This document shows positions 53,523-63,819 of a stretch of DNA of 64,000 bases, one piece after another. Numbering within the stretch: position 1 is the stretch's first letter; each line of letters starts with the position of its first letter. Under the pieces are notes generated by a model that had not been told where the DNA came from, ran no database searches, and saw only the letters and a program-made list of their open reading frames with translations. The position numbers and the translations under genes are program-made. The stretch is from Plantibacter sp050587525 (GTDB taxonomy: Bacteria; Actinomycetota; Actinomycetes; Actinomycetales; Microbacteriaceae): assembly GCF_050587525.1 (NCBI RefSeq), contig NZ_JBOBFT010000005.1, positions 124,001-188,000 on the forward strand, given 5' to 3'.

Positions 53523-54458
53523 CTAGGGCGTGATGATGCGCGCACCGTGCACAGGACCGTGCGCACGGATCGCCTGGACGCCCGAGGCGTTGAGCGCGAT
53601 CTGCAGATCCAGCGCGTGATCAGTGTCCGCCGCGAGGAACGCGATCGTCGGACCGGAACCGGACACGAGGCCGGCGAGCGCACCCTCCACCTCACCGGTC
53701 TCGAGGACACGCGTGAGCTCAGGACGCAGGTGCAGAGCTGGCGCCTGCAGATCGTTGAACATCACGTCCGCGAGCAGTTGCGCATCCCCCGCGCGCAGCG
53801 CCTGGAGCACCGTGGCGTCCACGGTCGGCTGAGCACCGATCGGTGAGATGTCGAGGATGTGGCGCGTGCGATGCGCGTCGAGCTCGCTGTACACCGCGGG
53901 CGTCGACATCCCGAAGTCGGCGAGGGCGAGCACCCACTCGAAGCGCCCCTTCGCGAGCGCCGCGCTCAGCTGATCGCCTCGACCGGTGCCGACCGCGGTT
54001 CCGCCGAGGAGCGCGAACGGGACGTCTGCACCGAGGCGGGCGCCGAGCGCGAGGAGGTCGTCACGCGAGCGCTCCGTGCCCCACAGGGCATCGCACGCGA
54101 GGAGCGTCGCCGCAGCATCGGCCGAACCGCCGCCCATGCCACCGGCGACGGGCACGTGCTTCTCGATCTCGAGCCGCACGCCGCCCGTATAACCGGTGCG
54201 GCGTGCCAGGGCCTTCGCAGCGCGGATCGCGAGGTTCGTGGTGTCGGTGGGCACCCCGGACACGTCGACCGATCCCGTGAACGAGACACTGAAGTCATCG
54301 GCCGGGTACGCGTGCACGTCCTCGTACAGCGAGATCGCCTGGTACGCGGTCGCGACGTCGTGGTAGCCGTCGTCCATCACTTCGCCCACCTTGAGGAAGA
54401 CGTTGATCTTCCCGGGCGCTCGAACGTGCACGTGGTCGGAGATGGCCTGGCTGGTCAT
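53523..54458 (-). CDS. ispE: 4-(cytidine 5'-diphospho)-2-C-methyl-D-erythritol kinase
   Basis: MEP-pathway kinase of isoprenoid synthesis. 311 residues, GHMP fold. Seen: RAPGKINVFLKVG at the N-terminus, the ATP motif KHVPVAGGMGGGSADAAATLLA, PFALLGGTAVGTGRG and the C-terminal SGSGPTIAFLA. Minus-strand TATAAG eight bases before the ATG may be a -10 box. In related genomes it directly follows ksgA; here two genes intervene. Confidence 0.96.
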   Translation of the reverse strand: MTSQAISDHVHVRAPGKINVFLKVGEVMDDGYHDVATAYQAISLYEDVHAYPADDFSVSFTGSVDVSGVPTDTTNLAIRAAKALARRTGYTGGVRLEIEKHVPVAGGMGGGSADAAATLLACDALWGTERSRDDLLALGARLGADVPFALLGGTAVGTGRGDQLSAALAKGRFEWVLALADFGMSTPAVYSELDAHRTRHILDISPIGAQPTVDATVLQALRAGDAQLLADVMFNDLQAPALHLRPELTRVLETGEVEGALAGLVSGSGPTIAFLAADTDHALDLQIALNASGVQAIRAHGPVHGARIITP

Positions 54459-54500
54459 GGTTCCAACTTATACGAGGCTCACACCCCGCTCGGACCGCGC

Positions 54501-55052
54501 TCAGAGCGTGATACGGTCCAGGATCTCCCGCAGGCGGTCCTTGGCGGCTTCGACGAGCTCGACGGCCTCGAGTTTCCGCCATTCGAAGGCCACGAGTGCA
54601 CGTCCGTCCGGCTCGGCGTTGACGCGCACCCCGACTGCGGTGCCGTCCGCCTGCTTCCAGGTGGCCGACCAGAACGTCGTCTCGGTGTTCGTCCGGTCCG
54701 GTTCTGCCCCGAGTTCAGCGCCGGCCGCGGCGACGGCGGCATCGAATGCCTCCCGCTGATCCCCACCGACCCGTTTCGTCGCGGTCGTCGTGAATGTGCC
54801 GTCCGCCCGCTGGCCGGGCAGTCGTCGGCCGATCTCCTGCTCGTAGGCGACCGTGATGCCCTGCGTCCACCAGCCGGGCACGCCCTGCTCGGCAGAGAGC
54901 CAACCGGCGATGTCGGGATGTGGCATCGCACGCGCCCCCGCGGCTTCGAGGATCGCGAACCACTCCGACCAGTCCCTGCCGGTCGCCTCCCGGACGGCGT
55001 CGTCGCTCATGCGCCCGCGAGGTGCGCGGCTCACGCCGGACTGCTCGGTCAT
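54501..55052 (-). CDS. DUF4287-like protein of unknown function
   Basis: 183 residues, no signal or membrane segment. The first half holds WSEWFAILEAAGA, HPDIAGWL and VPGWWTQGITVAYEQEIGRR, a GWWxQxxTVxYEQ pattern seen in DUF4287-type proteins; the second half (TFWSATWKQADGTAVGVRVN, RALVAFEWRKL) looks like a small beta-rich SRPBCC-like module. Function unknown. ATG 55052 has GAGGA upstream. Lies between ispE and the aldo/keto reductase. Confidence 0.65.
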   Translation of the reverse strand: MTEQSGVSRAPRGRMSDDAVREATGRDWSEWFAILEAAGARAMPHPDIAGWLSAEQGVPGWWTQGITVAYEQEIGRRLPGQRADGTFTTTATKRVGGDQREAFDAAVAAAGAELGAEPDRTNTETTFWSATWKQADGTAVGVRVNAEPDGRALVAFEWRKLEAVELVEAAKDRLREILDRITL

Positions 55053-55156
55053 GATTCCTCCTCGATGCCGCGGGAACGGCTGCTCCTGCGGCACATGCTA
55101 CGCCGGCCCGCACTCGAGGTGTCGAGCACGGGCCGGCGGTGATGCAGTCGCGCTGA

Positions 55157-56224
<1,068 letters not shown>

Positions 56225-56230
56225 GTCTTT

Positions 56231-56236
56231 ACAATA
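56231..56236 (-). promoter_or_regulatory. Candidate -10 box for leaderless aldo/keto reductase
   Basis: Minus-strand TATTGT six bases before the ATG at 56224; no ribosome binding site. Confidence 0.5.
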
Positions 56237-56270
56237 TCGCGCTGATCGGCAGCAGTCGACGGGTCCGACT

Positions 56271-56316
56271 GCTCAGGGACCCGGTGGAACCTTCGACAGG
56301 CTCGGGGACCGGGGAC
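56271..56316. repeat. Palindromic repeat, single arm with fragments (copy 11)
   Basis: CCTTCGACAGGCTCGGGGAC with a GCTCAGGGACCCGG fragment before it, just downstream of the ksgA stop. Confidence 0.7.
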
Positions 56317-56317
56317 G

Positions 56318-57163
56318 TTAAGCGCGGACGATGGCGAGGAAGTCGTGCACGGTGAGCTCCTCGCCGCGTGCGGTCGGCTTGATGCCGGCCCGCTCCATTT
56401 GCTCGATCGCGGCCTGCGAGCTGCCGAGGACGCCGCCGAGCGCCTGACGGAGCATCTTGCGACGCTGCTGGAACGCGGCGTCGACGAGCGCGAAGGTCGC
56501 GAGGCGCTCCTCCTCCGTGCCGATGACGTCGGTGCGGCGTTCGAAACCGACGAGGACGGAGTCGACGTTCGGGATGGGCCAGAACACCTGTCGGCTGACC
56601 TGGCCGGCGATGCGCCACTGGCCGTACCAGGCGGCTTTCACGCTCGGGGCGCCGTAGACCTTGCCGCCCGGCGTGGCCGCGAGTCGGTAGCCGACCTCCG
56701 CCTGCACCATGACGACGCCGGCGACGAGCGAGTCGAAGTGCTCCAGGAAGTGCAGGAGGACCGGCACGGAGACGTTGTACGGGAGGTTCGCGACGAGTCG
56801 GTTCGGCTGACCCGGGAGATCCTCGATCTTGAGGGCGTCCTCGTGGACGACGGCGAGCCGGTCGATCATGCCCGGCGCCATCTCGGCGACCGTGAGCGGG
56901 AGCTGTTTCGCGAGGCGTCCGTCGATCTCGACCGCGATGACGCTCGCATCGGCTTCGAGGAGGCCGAGGGTGAGCGATCCGAGGCCCGGTCCGACCTCGA
57001 CGACGACGTCGCCCGGGGCCACTTTGGCGACGTTCACGATGCGACGGACCGTGTTGGCGTCGATGACGAAGTTCTGGCCGAGCTTCTTCGTGGGGGTCAC
57101 GTCGAGGATGGCGGCGAGATCTCTGATCTCGGCGGGGCCGAGCAGGGCGACGGAAGCGGTCAT
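56318..57163 (-). CDS. ksgA: 16S rRNA dimethyladenosine transferase
   Basis: Dimethylates A1518 and A1519 of 16S rRNA. 281 residues. Seen: PTKKLGQNFVIDANTVRRIV, SAM site VVEVGPGLGSLTLGLLE, NLPYNVSVPVLLHFL (catalytic N-L-P-Y), and MVQAEVGYRLAA. Minus-strand GATACT six bases before the ATG and GAGG next to it: leaderless or very short leader. tatD and metG lie upstream in the usual order. Confidence 0.97.
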   Translation of the reverse strand: MTASVALLGPAEIRDLAAILDVTPTKKLGQNFVIDANTVRRIVNVAKVAPGDVVVEVGPGLGSLTLGLLEADASVIAVEIDGRLAKQLPLTVAEMAPGMIDRLAVVHEDALKIEDLPGQPNRLVANLPYNVSVPVLLHFLEHFDSLVAGVVMVQAEVGYRLAATPGGKVYGAPSVKAAWYGQWRIAGQVSRQVFWPIPNVDSVLVGFERRTDVIGTEEERLATFALVDAAFQQRRKMLRQALGGVLGSSQAAIEQMERAGIKPTARGEELTVHDFLAIVRA

Positions 57164-57169
57164 CCCTCA

Positions 57170-57175
57170 AGTATC
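57170..57175 (-). promoter_or_regulatory. Candidate -10 box for ksgA
   Basis: Minus-strand GATACT six bases before the ATG at 57163. Confidence 0.4.
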
Positions 57176-57206
57176 CCCTGTCGCGCTCGGCTCATCCGCC
57201 GGTCGC

Positions 57207-57373
57207 CCGGTCACTGAGCCTGTCACCCCGGTCGCTGAGCCTGTCGCACCGGTCACTGAGCCTGTCACCCCGGTCACTGAGCCTGTCACCCCGGTCACTG
57301 AGCCTGTCGAAGTGGCGTGCGGTCGGACTGGCCCTTCGACAAGCTCAGGGACCGGGACCGCTCAGGGACCAGG
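57207..57373. repeat. 21-base tandem array of the palindromic repeat (copy 12)
   Basis: Five units of CCCGGTCACTGAGCCTGTCA(C) type ending in a complete right arm, then a left arm CCCTTCGACAAGCTCAGGGA. Same 21-base period as the array at 49955, here outside any gene. Confidence 0.9.
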
Positions 57374-57378
57374 CCGCC

Positions 57379-58311
57379 TCAGGAGGCCTCGACCGGTGCG
57401 GCCTCGCTGCCGGGGTCGGCGAGCGGCGGTTCGTCGTCCCACGAGCCGTACACGAGCTCCGTGTTGGACGCGATGAGCGCGGAGAGGATCCCCGCGTCGG
57501 TTCCGAGGTGCTCCGCCATCCCGCGCACCGTGTACGGCAGGAGGTAGGGCGCGTTCGGCCGGCCGCGGTTCGGCGTCGGCGTCAGGTACGGCGCGTCCGT
57601 CTCGACGAGGAGCAGCTGACGCGGCACCGCTTCGAGCGCGTCGCGGAGCGGTGCCGCGTTCTTGAAGGTGACCGTTCCGGCGAAGGACATGTACCAGCCG
57701 TGCTCCGCGCACAGCTCGGCGAGCTCTCGGTCACCGGAGAAGCAGTGGAACACGGTGCGCTCGGGGGCTCCGACGCGCAGCAGCGTCTCGACGACCTCGC
57801 GATGGGCGTCGCGGTCGTGGATCTGCAGCGCGAGCCCGTTCTCCTTCGCGATGGCGATGTGCGCCTCGAACGCCCGGAACTGCGCGTCTCGCCCGGTCTC
57901 GTCGGTGCGGAAGAAGTCGAGTCCCGTCTCCCCCACCGCGCGGACGCGTGGGCGAGTGGCCAGTTCGGCGATCTCGGCGAGCGAGTCGTCGAGGGTCCCC
58001 GAGCGATCGAGCTCGGGGGTGTCGTTCGGGTGGATGGCGACGGCCGCGAGCATCCGCGGTTCCTTCGCCGCCATCTCGGCGGACCACCGCGACGTCTCGA
58101 CGTCCGTGCCGACCTGGACGACGCCCCGCACGCCGACGCTCGACGCACGGTCGAGGTGTTCGAGGTAGCCGATGGGCGAGTCGCCGTCGGCGTATTCGAG
58201 GTGCGTGTGGTTGTCGTAGACGGGGACGTCGAGCGGTTGGGGCGGCGCCGGATAGCTCCGGTCGGTTCGATCGCCGGCCTCGCGCTTCCGTACGTGCACC
58301 TCGTCGCTCAC
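57379..58311 (-). CDS. tatD: TatD family metal-dependent hydrolase
   Basis: 310 residues, amidohydrolase-like barrel with DNase activity in characterised members. Seen: VYDNHTHLEY (HxH metal site), VRAVGETGLDFFRTD (Glu), LQIHDRDAHREVVE (His), TVFHCFSGD (His) and LLVETDAPYLTP (Asp). The start at 58311 follows GGAGAGG. A 30-residue N-terminal extension (to PLDVP) is longer than in E. coli TatD. Lies between metG and ksgA as is usual. Confidence 0.93.
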   Translation of the reverse strand: MSDEVHVRKREAGDRTDRSYPAPPQPLDVPVYDNHTHLEYADGDSPIGYLEHLDRASSVGVRGVVQVGTDVETSRWSAEMAAKEPRMLAAVAIHPNDTPELDRSGTLDDSLAEIAELATRPRVRAVGETGLDFFRTDETGRDAQFRAFEAHIAIAKENGLALQIHDRDAHREVVETLLRVGAPERTVFHCFSGDRELAELCAEHGWYMSFAGTVTFKNAAPLRDALEAVPRQLLLVETDAPYLTPTPNRGRPNAPYLLPYTVRGMAEHLGTDAGILSALIASNTELVYGSWDDEPPLADPGSEAAPVEAS

Positions 58312-58428
58312 CGTTCGCCTCTCCGTCGTGGGTTCGTCGTCCCGTGGTTGGTCGTCGACCGCTCCGAGCGCTGGGCCCGATGGCCGGGTCCGGCATTCGG
58401 GCTGTCCTTGGACCCTACCCGTTCGACC

Positions 58429-60009
58429 TCAGTCGTTCGTCGACTCGATGCGCGGGAAGAGCGCTTCGAGACCGTTGACGGTCGTGCCGGCGGGGAGCTG
58501 GCCCCACTCGCCGGCGTTCCGCACCGACTGCGCGGCGAGCGGGCCGAGCGCGTCGGGGCCGCCGAGCGCGATCCACAGCGTCTCGGTCGCCTTGGGCATG
58601 AACGGGCTGAGGAGCACGGCGAGCGAGCGGAGGCCGTCCGCCGCGGTGTACAGGACCGTTCCGAGTCGTTCGCGCTGCGCTTCGTCCTTCGCGAGCACCC
58701 ACGGCTCCTGCACGGTGATGTACCCGTTCAGCTCGTCGACGATGCGCCAGATCGCGGTGAGCGCGTCCTGGATGGCGAGTCGTTCGATCGCGGCGTCGGC
58801 GTCGGCGGCCGCCTTCGCGACGGTCTTCTGGATCGCGATGTCCGCTTCGAGGGACGGGCCGGCGGGCGGCACGACGCCTTCGAAGTAGCGGGTGATCATC
58901 GCGACGACTCGTGAGGCGAGGTTGCCGAAGCCGTTGGCGAGCTCGGCCTGGTAGCGCGCGGAGAGGTCCTCCCAGCTGAACGAGCCGTCCTGCCCGAAGG
59001 CGATGGCGCGCATGAAGTAGTAGCGGAACGCGTCGGATCCGAAGGTGTCGGTGATCTCGTTCGGCGCGATGCCGGTGAGCTTCGACTTCGACATCTTCTC
59101 GCCGCCGACGAGCAGCCAGCCGTGGCCGAAGACGCGCTTCGGGACCTCGAGGCCGGCGGCCATCAGCATCGCGGGCCAGATCACGGCGTGGAAGCGGAGG
59201 ATGTCCTTGCCGACGATCTGGGTGGCCGGCCAGCGCTTCGCGAACGCCTCGTCGTCCGAGCCGTACCCGGCCGCGGTGATGTAGTTGAGCAGCGCGTCGA
59301 ACCACACGTAGACGACGTGCGTGTCGTCCCACGGCACCTTGATGCCCCAGTCGAACGTGGAGCGGGAGATCGACAGGTCCTTGAGGCCCTGGCGCACGAA
59401 CTGGATGACCTCGTTGCGCGCGGATTCCGGCTGCACGAAGTCGGGGCGCTCCTCGTAGAGCGCGAGGAGGCGTTCCGCGAAGTCGCTCATGCGGAAGAAG
59501 TAGTTCGACTCCTTGAGGAGTTCGACGGGCTTCGAGTGGATGGCGCACACGAGCTGCCCGGCGTATTCACCCGCGCCCTGCACGAGGTCGCTCTCCTGCT
59601 TGTACTCCTCGCAGCCGACGCAGTAGTAGCCCTCGAACTCGCCCGTGTAGATGAACCCGGCGTCGTAGAGACGCTGCAGGAACAGCTGCACGTTCTTCTC
59701 GTGGCGCTCCTCCGTGGTGCGGATGAAGTCGTCGTTGGAGATGTCGATGGTGTCGAGCAACGGGTACCAGGACTCGGTCACGAGCTTGTCGGCCCAAGCC
59801 TTCGGCGTGACGCCGTTGGCCGTCGCGGTGCGCAGGATCTTCTGTCCGTGCTCGTCGGTTCCCGTGAGGAACCAGGTCGGGTCGCCCGCCTGGCGGTGCC
59901 AGCGCGCGAGGACGTCCGCGGCCACCTCCGTGTACGCGTGCCCGATGTGGGGAGCGTCATTCACGTAGAAGATGGGCGTGGTGATGTAGAACGAGGTGCC
60001 GTCGGCCAT
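58429..60009 (-). CDS. metG: Methionyl-tRNA synthetase
   Basis: Charges tRNA-Met. 526 residues. HIGH motif at 21-24 (PHIGHAYTEV), GTDEHGQKI, KMSKS near 304 (GEKMSKSKLTG), and the anticodon-binding helix bundle. The zinc-knuckle region is reduced: one CxxC (YYCVGCEEY) and then CxxH (LVCAIHSKP), a form between the four-Cys and the metal-free types. TAGGAT seven bases before the ATG suggests a leaderless mRNA; weak AGGA overlaps it. Confidence 0.97.
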   Translation of the reverse strand: MADGTSFYITTPIFYVNDAPHIGHAYTEVAADVLARWHRQAGDPTWFLTGTDEHGQKILRTATANGVTPKAWADKLVTESWYPLLDTIDISNDDFIRTTEERHEKNVQLFLQRLYDAGFIYTGEFEGYYCVGCEEYKQESDLVQGAGEYAGQLVCAIHSKPVELLKESNYFFRMSDFAERLLALYEERPDFVQPESARNEVIQFVRQGLKDLSISRSTFDWGIKVPWDDTHVVYVWFDALLNYITAAGYGSDDEAFAKRWPATQIVGKDILRFHAVIWPAMLMAAGLEVPKRVFGHGWLLVGGEKMSKSKLTGIAPNEITDTFGSDAFRYYFMRAIAFGQDGSFSWEDLSARYQAELANGFGNLASRVVAMITRYFEGVVPPAGPSLEADIAIQKTVAKAAADADAAIERLAIQDALTAIWRIVDELNGYITVQEPWVLAKDEAQRERLGTVLYTAADGLRSLAVLLSPFMPKATETLWIALGGPDALGPLAAQSVRNAGEWGQLPAGTTVNGLEALFPRIESTND

Positions 60010-60016
60010 GGGGTCA

Positions 60017-60022
60017 ATCCTA
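60017..60022 (-). promoter_or_regulatory. Candidate -10 box for metG
   Basis: Minus-strand TAGGAT seven bases before the ATG at 60009. Confidence 0.45.
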
Positions 60023-60124
60023 GAACGCCGCCGGGCGGCTCTCGTGCGTGTTACCTGCTTGCGGGCGCCGACGACGTCGAACCGACGGGTCCACAGCCGA
60101 TCCCGCGGCTCCGATGCGGGTCGC

Positions 60125-61003
60125 TCAGCGCCGCGGAGGCATCTCCGGGGGGACCGGCGCCGGGCCGGAGTGCTTGCCGGGTGCGGCCGGTTTCGCGGCG
60201 AGCGCGGCCTGGTAGAGGTCCCGCTTGCTGAGCCCCGTGGCATCGGCGACCTCCGCTGAAGCGTCCTTCAGGCGCACGCCGTCGGCGACGAGCGAGAGGA
60301 CCTGCTCGACGGCGGTCTCCGGATCGGCCGTGCGGGGCGCGGCTCCGGCGATGACGATGCAGATCTCACCCTTCACGCCTGCGGTGGCCCACTCGACGAG
60401 TTCGGCGGCGGTCCCCCGCTTGACCTCTTCGAAGAACTTCGTGAGTTCGCGGCACACCGCGACCCTGCGGTCGTCGCCGAGGGCGGTGGCGATGTCCTGG
60501 AGCGATGCCGCGAGGCGGTTGGGCGACTCGAAGAACACCATCGTGCGCGGTTCGTCGGCGAGCGCCCGGAGCGCGGTGCGGCGATCCCCGGGCTTCCGCG
60601 GCAGGAATCCCTCGAAGGTGAAGCGGTCCGATGCGAGGCCGGAGACGGCGAGCGCGGTCACGACGGCGGATGGGCCGGGCAGCGCGGTCACCCGCACTCC
60701 GGCAGCGGCGGCCGCCTCCACGAGGTGGAAGCCGGGGTCGGAGACGGTGGGCATGCCGGCGTCGCTCAGGACGAGGACGTCGGTGTCCGCTGCGATCGCC
60801 ACGACCTCCGCGGCGCGCTCCCGTTCGTTGTGGTCGTGGAGGGCGATGAGCCGCGGACGGTGCTCGATGCCGAGTGCGCGCAACAGGTGCACGGCCGTCC
60901 GTGTGTCCTCTGCTGCGACGACCTCGGCGGTTTCGAGGGCCTCCCGGAGTCGGGGCGAGGCGTCGCCGAGGTTGCCGATCGGGGTCGCCGCGAGGATGAT
61001 CAT
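60125..61003 (-). CDS. rsmI: 16S rRNA (cytidine1402-2'-O)-methyltransferase
   Basis: 292 residues, tetrapyrrole-methylase fold. Seen: ILAATPIGNLGDASPRL, VVAAEDTRTAVHLL, LSDAGMPTVSDPG, VTALPGPSAVVTALAVSGL, FEGFLPRKPGDR and MVFFESPNRLAASL. The Pro/Ala-rich tail is unusual but harmless. CAGACT six bases before the ATG at 61003 suggests a leaderless mRNA. Divergent from the protein O-mannosyltransferase gene, the common actinobacterial arrangement. Confidence 0.96.
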   Translation of the reverse strand: MIILAATPIGNLGDASPRLREALETAEVVAAEDTRTAVHLLRALGIEHRPRLIALHDHNERERAAEVVAIAADTDVLVLSDAGMPTVSDPGFHLVEAAAAAGVRVTALPGPSAVVTALAVSGLASDRFTFEGFLPRKPGDRRTALRALADEPRTMVFFESPNRLAASLQDIATALGDDRRVAVCRELTKFFEEVKRGTAAELVEWATAGVKGEICIVIAGAAPRTADPETAVEQVLSLVADGVRLKDASAEVADATGLSKRDLYQAALAAKPAAPGKHSGPAPVPPEMPPRR

Positions 61004-61009
61004 GGAACC

Positions 61010-61015
61010 AGTCTG
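61010..61015 (-). promoter_or_regulatory. Candidate -10 box for leaderless rsmI
   Basis: Minus-strand CAGACT six bases before the ATG at 61003. Confidence 0.45.
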
Positions 61016-61124
61016 ACACCCGGGGTCCCGTCGGCCATCCACGGAGTCCGGCGTGAGCGCGCCCCACCGGGTTCAGCTCGGGAGGTGCAGCCGCGTCCGA
61101 TGCGGCATCCCCAGTCCTGATGAC

Positions 61125-61130
61125 TAGCAT
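61125..61130 (+). promoter_or_regulatory. Candidate -10 box for leaderless pmt
   Basis: TAGCAT six bases before the GTG at 61137; no ribosome binding site. Confidence 0.5.
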
Positions 61131-61136
61131 GGGTCC

Positions 61137-62723
61137 GTGTCGGACGATCTCCTCGAAGCCCCTGTGACGGGCTCCCGTCTCGACCGCCGGTGGGAACGGT
61201 TCCTCAGCATCGGACGCAGGCGCACCCTGTGGACGTGGGGAGGCCCCATCGCGGTCACGCTGCTCGCAGGCATCCTCCGCTTCTGGAATCTGGGTCATCC
61301 GCACTCCCTGATCTTCGATGAGACCTTCTACGTGAAAGACGCGTGGTCGCTCTGGAACAACGGCTACGAGAGCACGTGGCCGGACGACGCCGACAAGCTG
61401 TTCGCGAACGGCGACGCCGGCGGGTTCTCGACGACGGCCTCATACGTCGTCCATCCACCGCTCGGAAAATGGCTGATCGCCCTCGGAATCGCCGCGTTCG
61501 GCGTCGACAACAGCGTCGGCTGGCGAGTCGCGACCGCGCTCGCGGGAACCCTCGCCGTCCTCCTGATCGTCCTCATCGCCAAGCGCCTCTTCGCCTCGAC
61601 CGCCCTCGCGGTCATCGCCGGATTCCTCTTCGCGATCGACGGCCACGCCATCGTGATGTCGCGCGTCTCGCTCCTCGACAACTTCCTCATGTTCTTCGTC
61701 CTGCTCGGCTTCGGGGCGATCCTGCTGGACCGCTCCTGGCATGCGTCGAGACTCGCGGCCAAACTCGCCGCGGCGAGGGCGGCCGGTCGAGATCCGGACT
61801 GGGGTCCCGTGCTCTGGTGGCGGCCCTGGCTGCTCGCCGCGGGCATCGCGTTCGGAGCGGCGACCGCCGTCAAATGGAACGGCCTGTACTTCCTCGCGGC
61901 GTTCGGCGTCTACGTCGTCCTCACCGACCTCCTCCTGCGTCGCCGACTCGGCCTCAGCCTGTGGGCGAGCGCGGCGATCCTCAAGCAGGGCCCGGCGTCG
62001 TTCCTGACCCTCGTCCCGCCCGCGTTCGTCGTCTACCTCGCGAGCTGGACCGGCTGGATCGTCACGGCCGGCGGCTACGACCGGCAGTGGGCGAACCAGG
62101 GCAACGCATGGACCGGCGCCTTCTCCTGGGTCCCGCATTGGGCACAGAGCCTCATCCATTACCACCAGAGCGCGTACGGCTTCCACGTCGGCCTCCACAC
62201 GCCGCACCCGTACCAGGCGAACCCGCTCACGTGGTTGTTCATGATCCGGCCGACGAGCATGTACTACGAGTCGCCGAAGACGGGCACTGCCGGATGTGTG
62301 TGGGACAACTGCGCGTCCGCGATCACCTCGATCGGCAATCCGCTCATCTGGTGGGGCGCGGCGATCGCCCTCGGCTACCTGATCTACAGGCTCGTGCGGT
62401 ACCGCGAATGGCAGGTCGGGATCATCGTGCTCGGCGTCGCCGCCGGCTACCTGCCGTGGATGCTCTACCTGAACCGCACAGTGTTCCAGTTCTACACGAT
62501 CTCCTTCGAGCCCTTCCTGATCCTCGGCCTCGCCTACGCGCTCGGGAAGATCCTGGGGTCCCGGAACGATCTGGAGGAGCGGCGCGTCGCGGGGGTCGGG
62601 GTCGTCGGCGTGTACCTCGTCATCGCCACGGTCCTGAGCGTCTTCTGGTACCCGCTCTGGACCGCGACGACGGTTCCCTACTGGTTCTGGTACATCCACG
62701 CGTGGCTCCCGTCATGGGTGTGA
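61137..62723 (+). CDS. pmt: Dolichyl/polyprenyl-phosphate-mannose:protein mannosyltransferase (GT39)
   Basis: Transfers mannose from polyprenyl phosphate to Ser/Thr of exported proteins. 528 residues, about 11 transmembrane segments. The first extracytoplasmic loop carries the catalytic acidic pair in SLIFDETFYVKDAWS; RVSLLDNFLMFF and the PMT-type TWLFMIRPTSMYY follow. The start is GTG at 61137, consistent with the -10 box just upstream. Divergent from rsmI. Confidence 0.94.
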   Translation: MSDDLLEAPVTGSRLDRRWERFLSIGRRRTLWTWGGPIAVTLLAGILRFWNLGHPHSLIFDETFYVKDAWSLWNNGYESTWPDDADKLFANGDAGGFSTTASYVVHPPLGKWLIALGIAAFGVDNSVGWRVATALAGTLAVLLIVLIAKRLFASTALAVIAGFLFAIDGHAIVMSRVSLLDNFLMFFVLLGFGAILLDRSWHASRLAAKLAAARAAGRDPDWGPVLWWRPWLLAAGIAFGAATAVKWNGLYFLAAFGVYVVLTDLLLRRRLGLSLWASAAILKQGPASFLTLVPPAFVVYLASWTGWIVTAGGYDRQWANQGNAWTGAFSWVPHWAQSLIHYHQSAYGFHVGLHTPHPYQANPLTWLFMIRPTSMYYESPKTGTAGCVWDNCASAITSIGNPLIWWGAAIALGYLIYRLVRYREWQVGIIVLGVAAGYLPWMLYLNRTVFQFYTISFEPFLILGLAYALGKILGSRNDLEERRVAGVGVVGVYLVIATVLSVFWYPLWTATTVPYWFWYIHAWLPSWV

Positions 62724-62736
62724 GCGGGGCGAGCCG

Positions 62737-63816
62737 GTGAACGCGGTCGGTCTCCGGCGCACGCTGCCCGGCGTCGGGGCCGCCGCCGTCGCCGCGCTCC
62801 TCGCCTGGGGCGTCCACACACTCGTCCCCGCCGTCCCGCTTCTCACCGCGAGCGTCCTGCTCGGCATGATCGTCGGCCAGATCCCCGCGTTCCAGTCCCT
62901 CGCGGGCGGAGCCCTGAAGCCGGGCCTCGGGATCTCGTCGAAGCGCTTCATGCGCCTCGGAATCGTGCTCCTCGGTCTGAAGCTCAGCCTCGTCGACATC
63001 GCGGGGCTCGGGTGGGTGACGCTCGGCACGACCGTCGCGATCGTCGTCATCACGTTCTTCGTCACCCTCTGGTTCGGTCAGCGGATCGGCCTCACCGGGC
63101 CGCAGCCGCTCCTCATCGCGACCGGTTTCTCGATCTGCGGCGCTTCGGCGATCGGGGCGATGAGCGGTGTCGTGCGGGCGAAGGACGAGGATCAGGCGAC
63201 GCCCGTCGCTCTCGTGACGCTGTGCGGAACCCTCGCGATCTTCATCCTCCCGGCCCTCCGCGGCCCGCTCGGACTGACCGACGACGAGTTCGGGCACTGG
63301 GTCGGTGCGAGCGTGCACGACGTCGGTCAGGTCGTCGCGACGGCCCAGATCGCCGGGACCTCTGCACTGGCCGTCGCGGTGGTCGTGAAGCTCACGCGTG
63401 TGTTGATGCTCGCGCCCATGGTCGCCGTCGCGGCGACCATCGAGCGTCGGCGGCTGGACGTCGCGGCGTCCGAAGCCGCTGCGGCGGCTGCGGCGTCGTC
63501 GTCCGCGTCGTCTGGTGATGGCGGGGCTGTCGGCTCGCTCGCCGTCGATGCGTCGCCGAGGCCGCCCATCGTGCCGCTGTTCGTCGCCGGGTTCATCGCC
63601 GCCGTGCTCATCCGGACGTTCGTGCCACTGCCCGAGGGACTCCTCGAGGCGGCGGACACCGTGCAGACGGCGTTCCTCGCGATGGCGCTCTTCGCCCTCG
63701 GTGCGGCCATCCGGGTGAAGACGCTCGTGACGACCGGGTGGCGGGCGCTCGTGGTCGGCCTCGTGTCGTGGGTCGTCATCGCACTGCTGTCGCTCGTGGC
63801 CGTGCACCTGTCCTGA
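62737..63816 (+). CDS. YeiH/UPF0324 family putative anion exporter
   Basis: 359 residues with about ten transmembrane segments. Seen: LGISSKRFMRLGIVLLGLKLS, GFSICGASAIGAMSGVV (family signature), ASVHDVGQVVATAQIAG and KLTRVLMLAPMV. The family is annotated as sulfate or sulfonate exporter, with little direct proof. An Ala/Ser-rich cytoplasmic loop (SEAAAAAAASSSASSGDGG) is inserted around residue 250. GTG start 13 bases after pmt, so probably cotranscribed. Confidence 0.88.
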   Translation: MNAVGLRRTLPGVGAAAVAALLAWGVHTLVPAVPLLTASVLLGMIVGQIPAFQSLAGGALKPGLGISSKRFMRLGIVLLGLKLSLVDIAGLGWVTLGTTVAIVVITFFVTLWFGQRIGLTGPQPLLIATGFSICGASAIGAMSGVVRAKDEDQATPVALVTLCGTLAIFILPALRGPLGLTDDEFGHWVGASVHDVGQVVATAQIAGTSALAVAVVVKLTRVLMLAPMVAVAATIERRRLDVAASEAAAAAAASSSASSGDGGAVGSLAVDASPRPPIVPLFVAGFIAAVLIRTFVPLPEGLLEAADTVQTAFLAMALFALGAAIRVKTLVTTGWRALVVGLVSWVVIALLSLVAVHLS

Positions 63817-63819
63817 GCC

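Noticed and set aside
57207..57373. CRISPR array
   Set aside because: The 21-base units follow each other without spacers and belong to the dispersed palindromic repeat; no cas gene is near.
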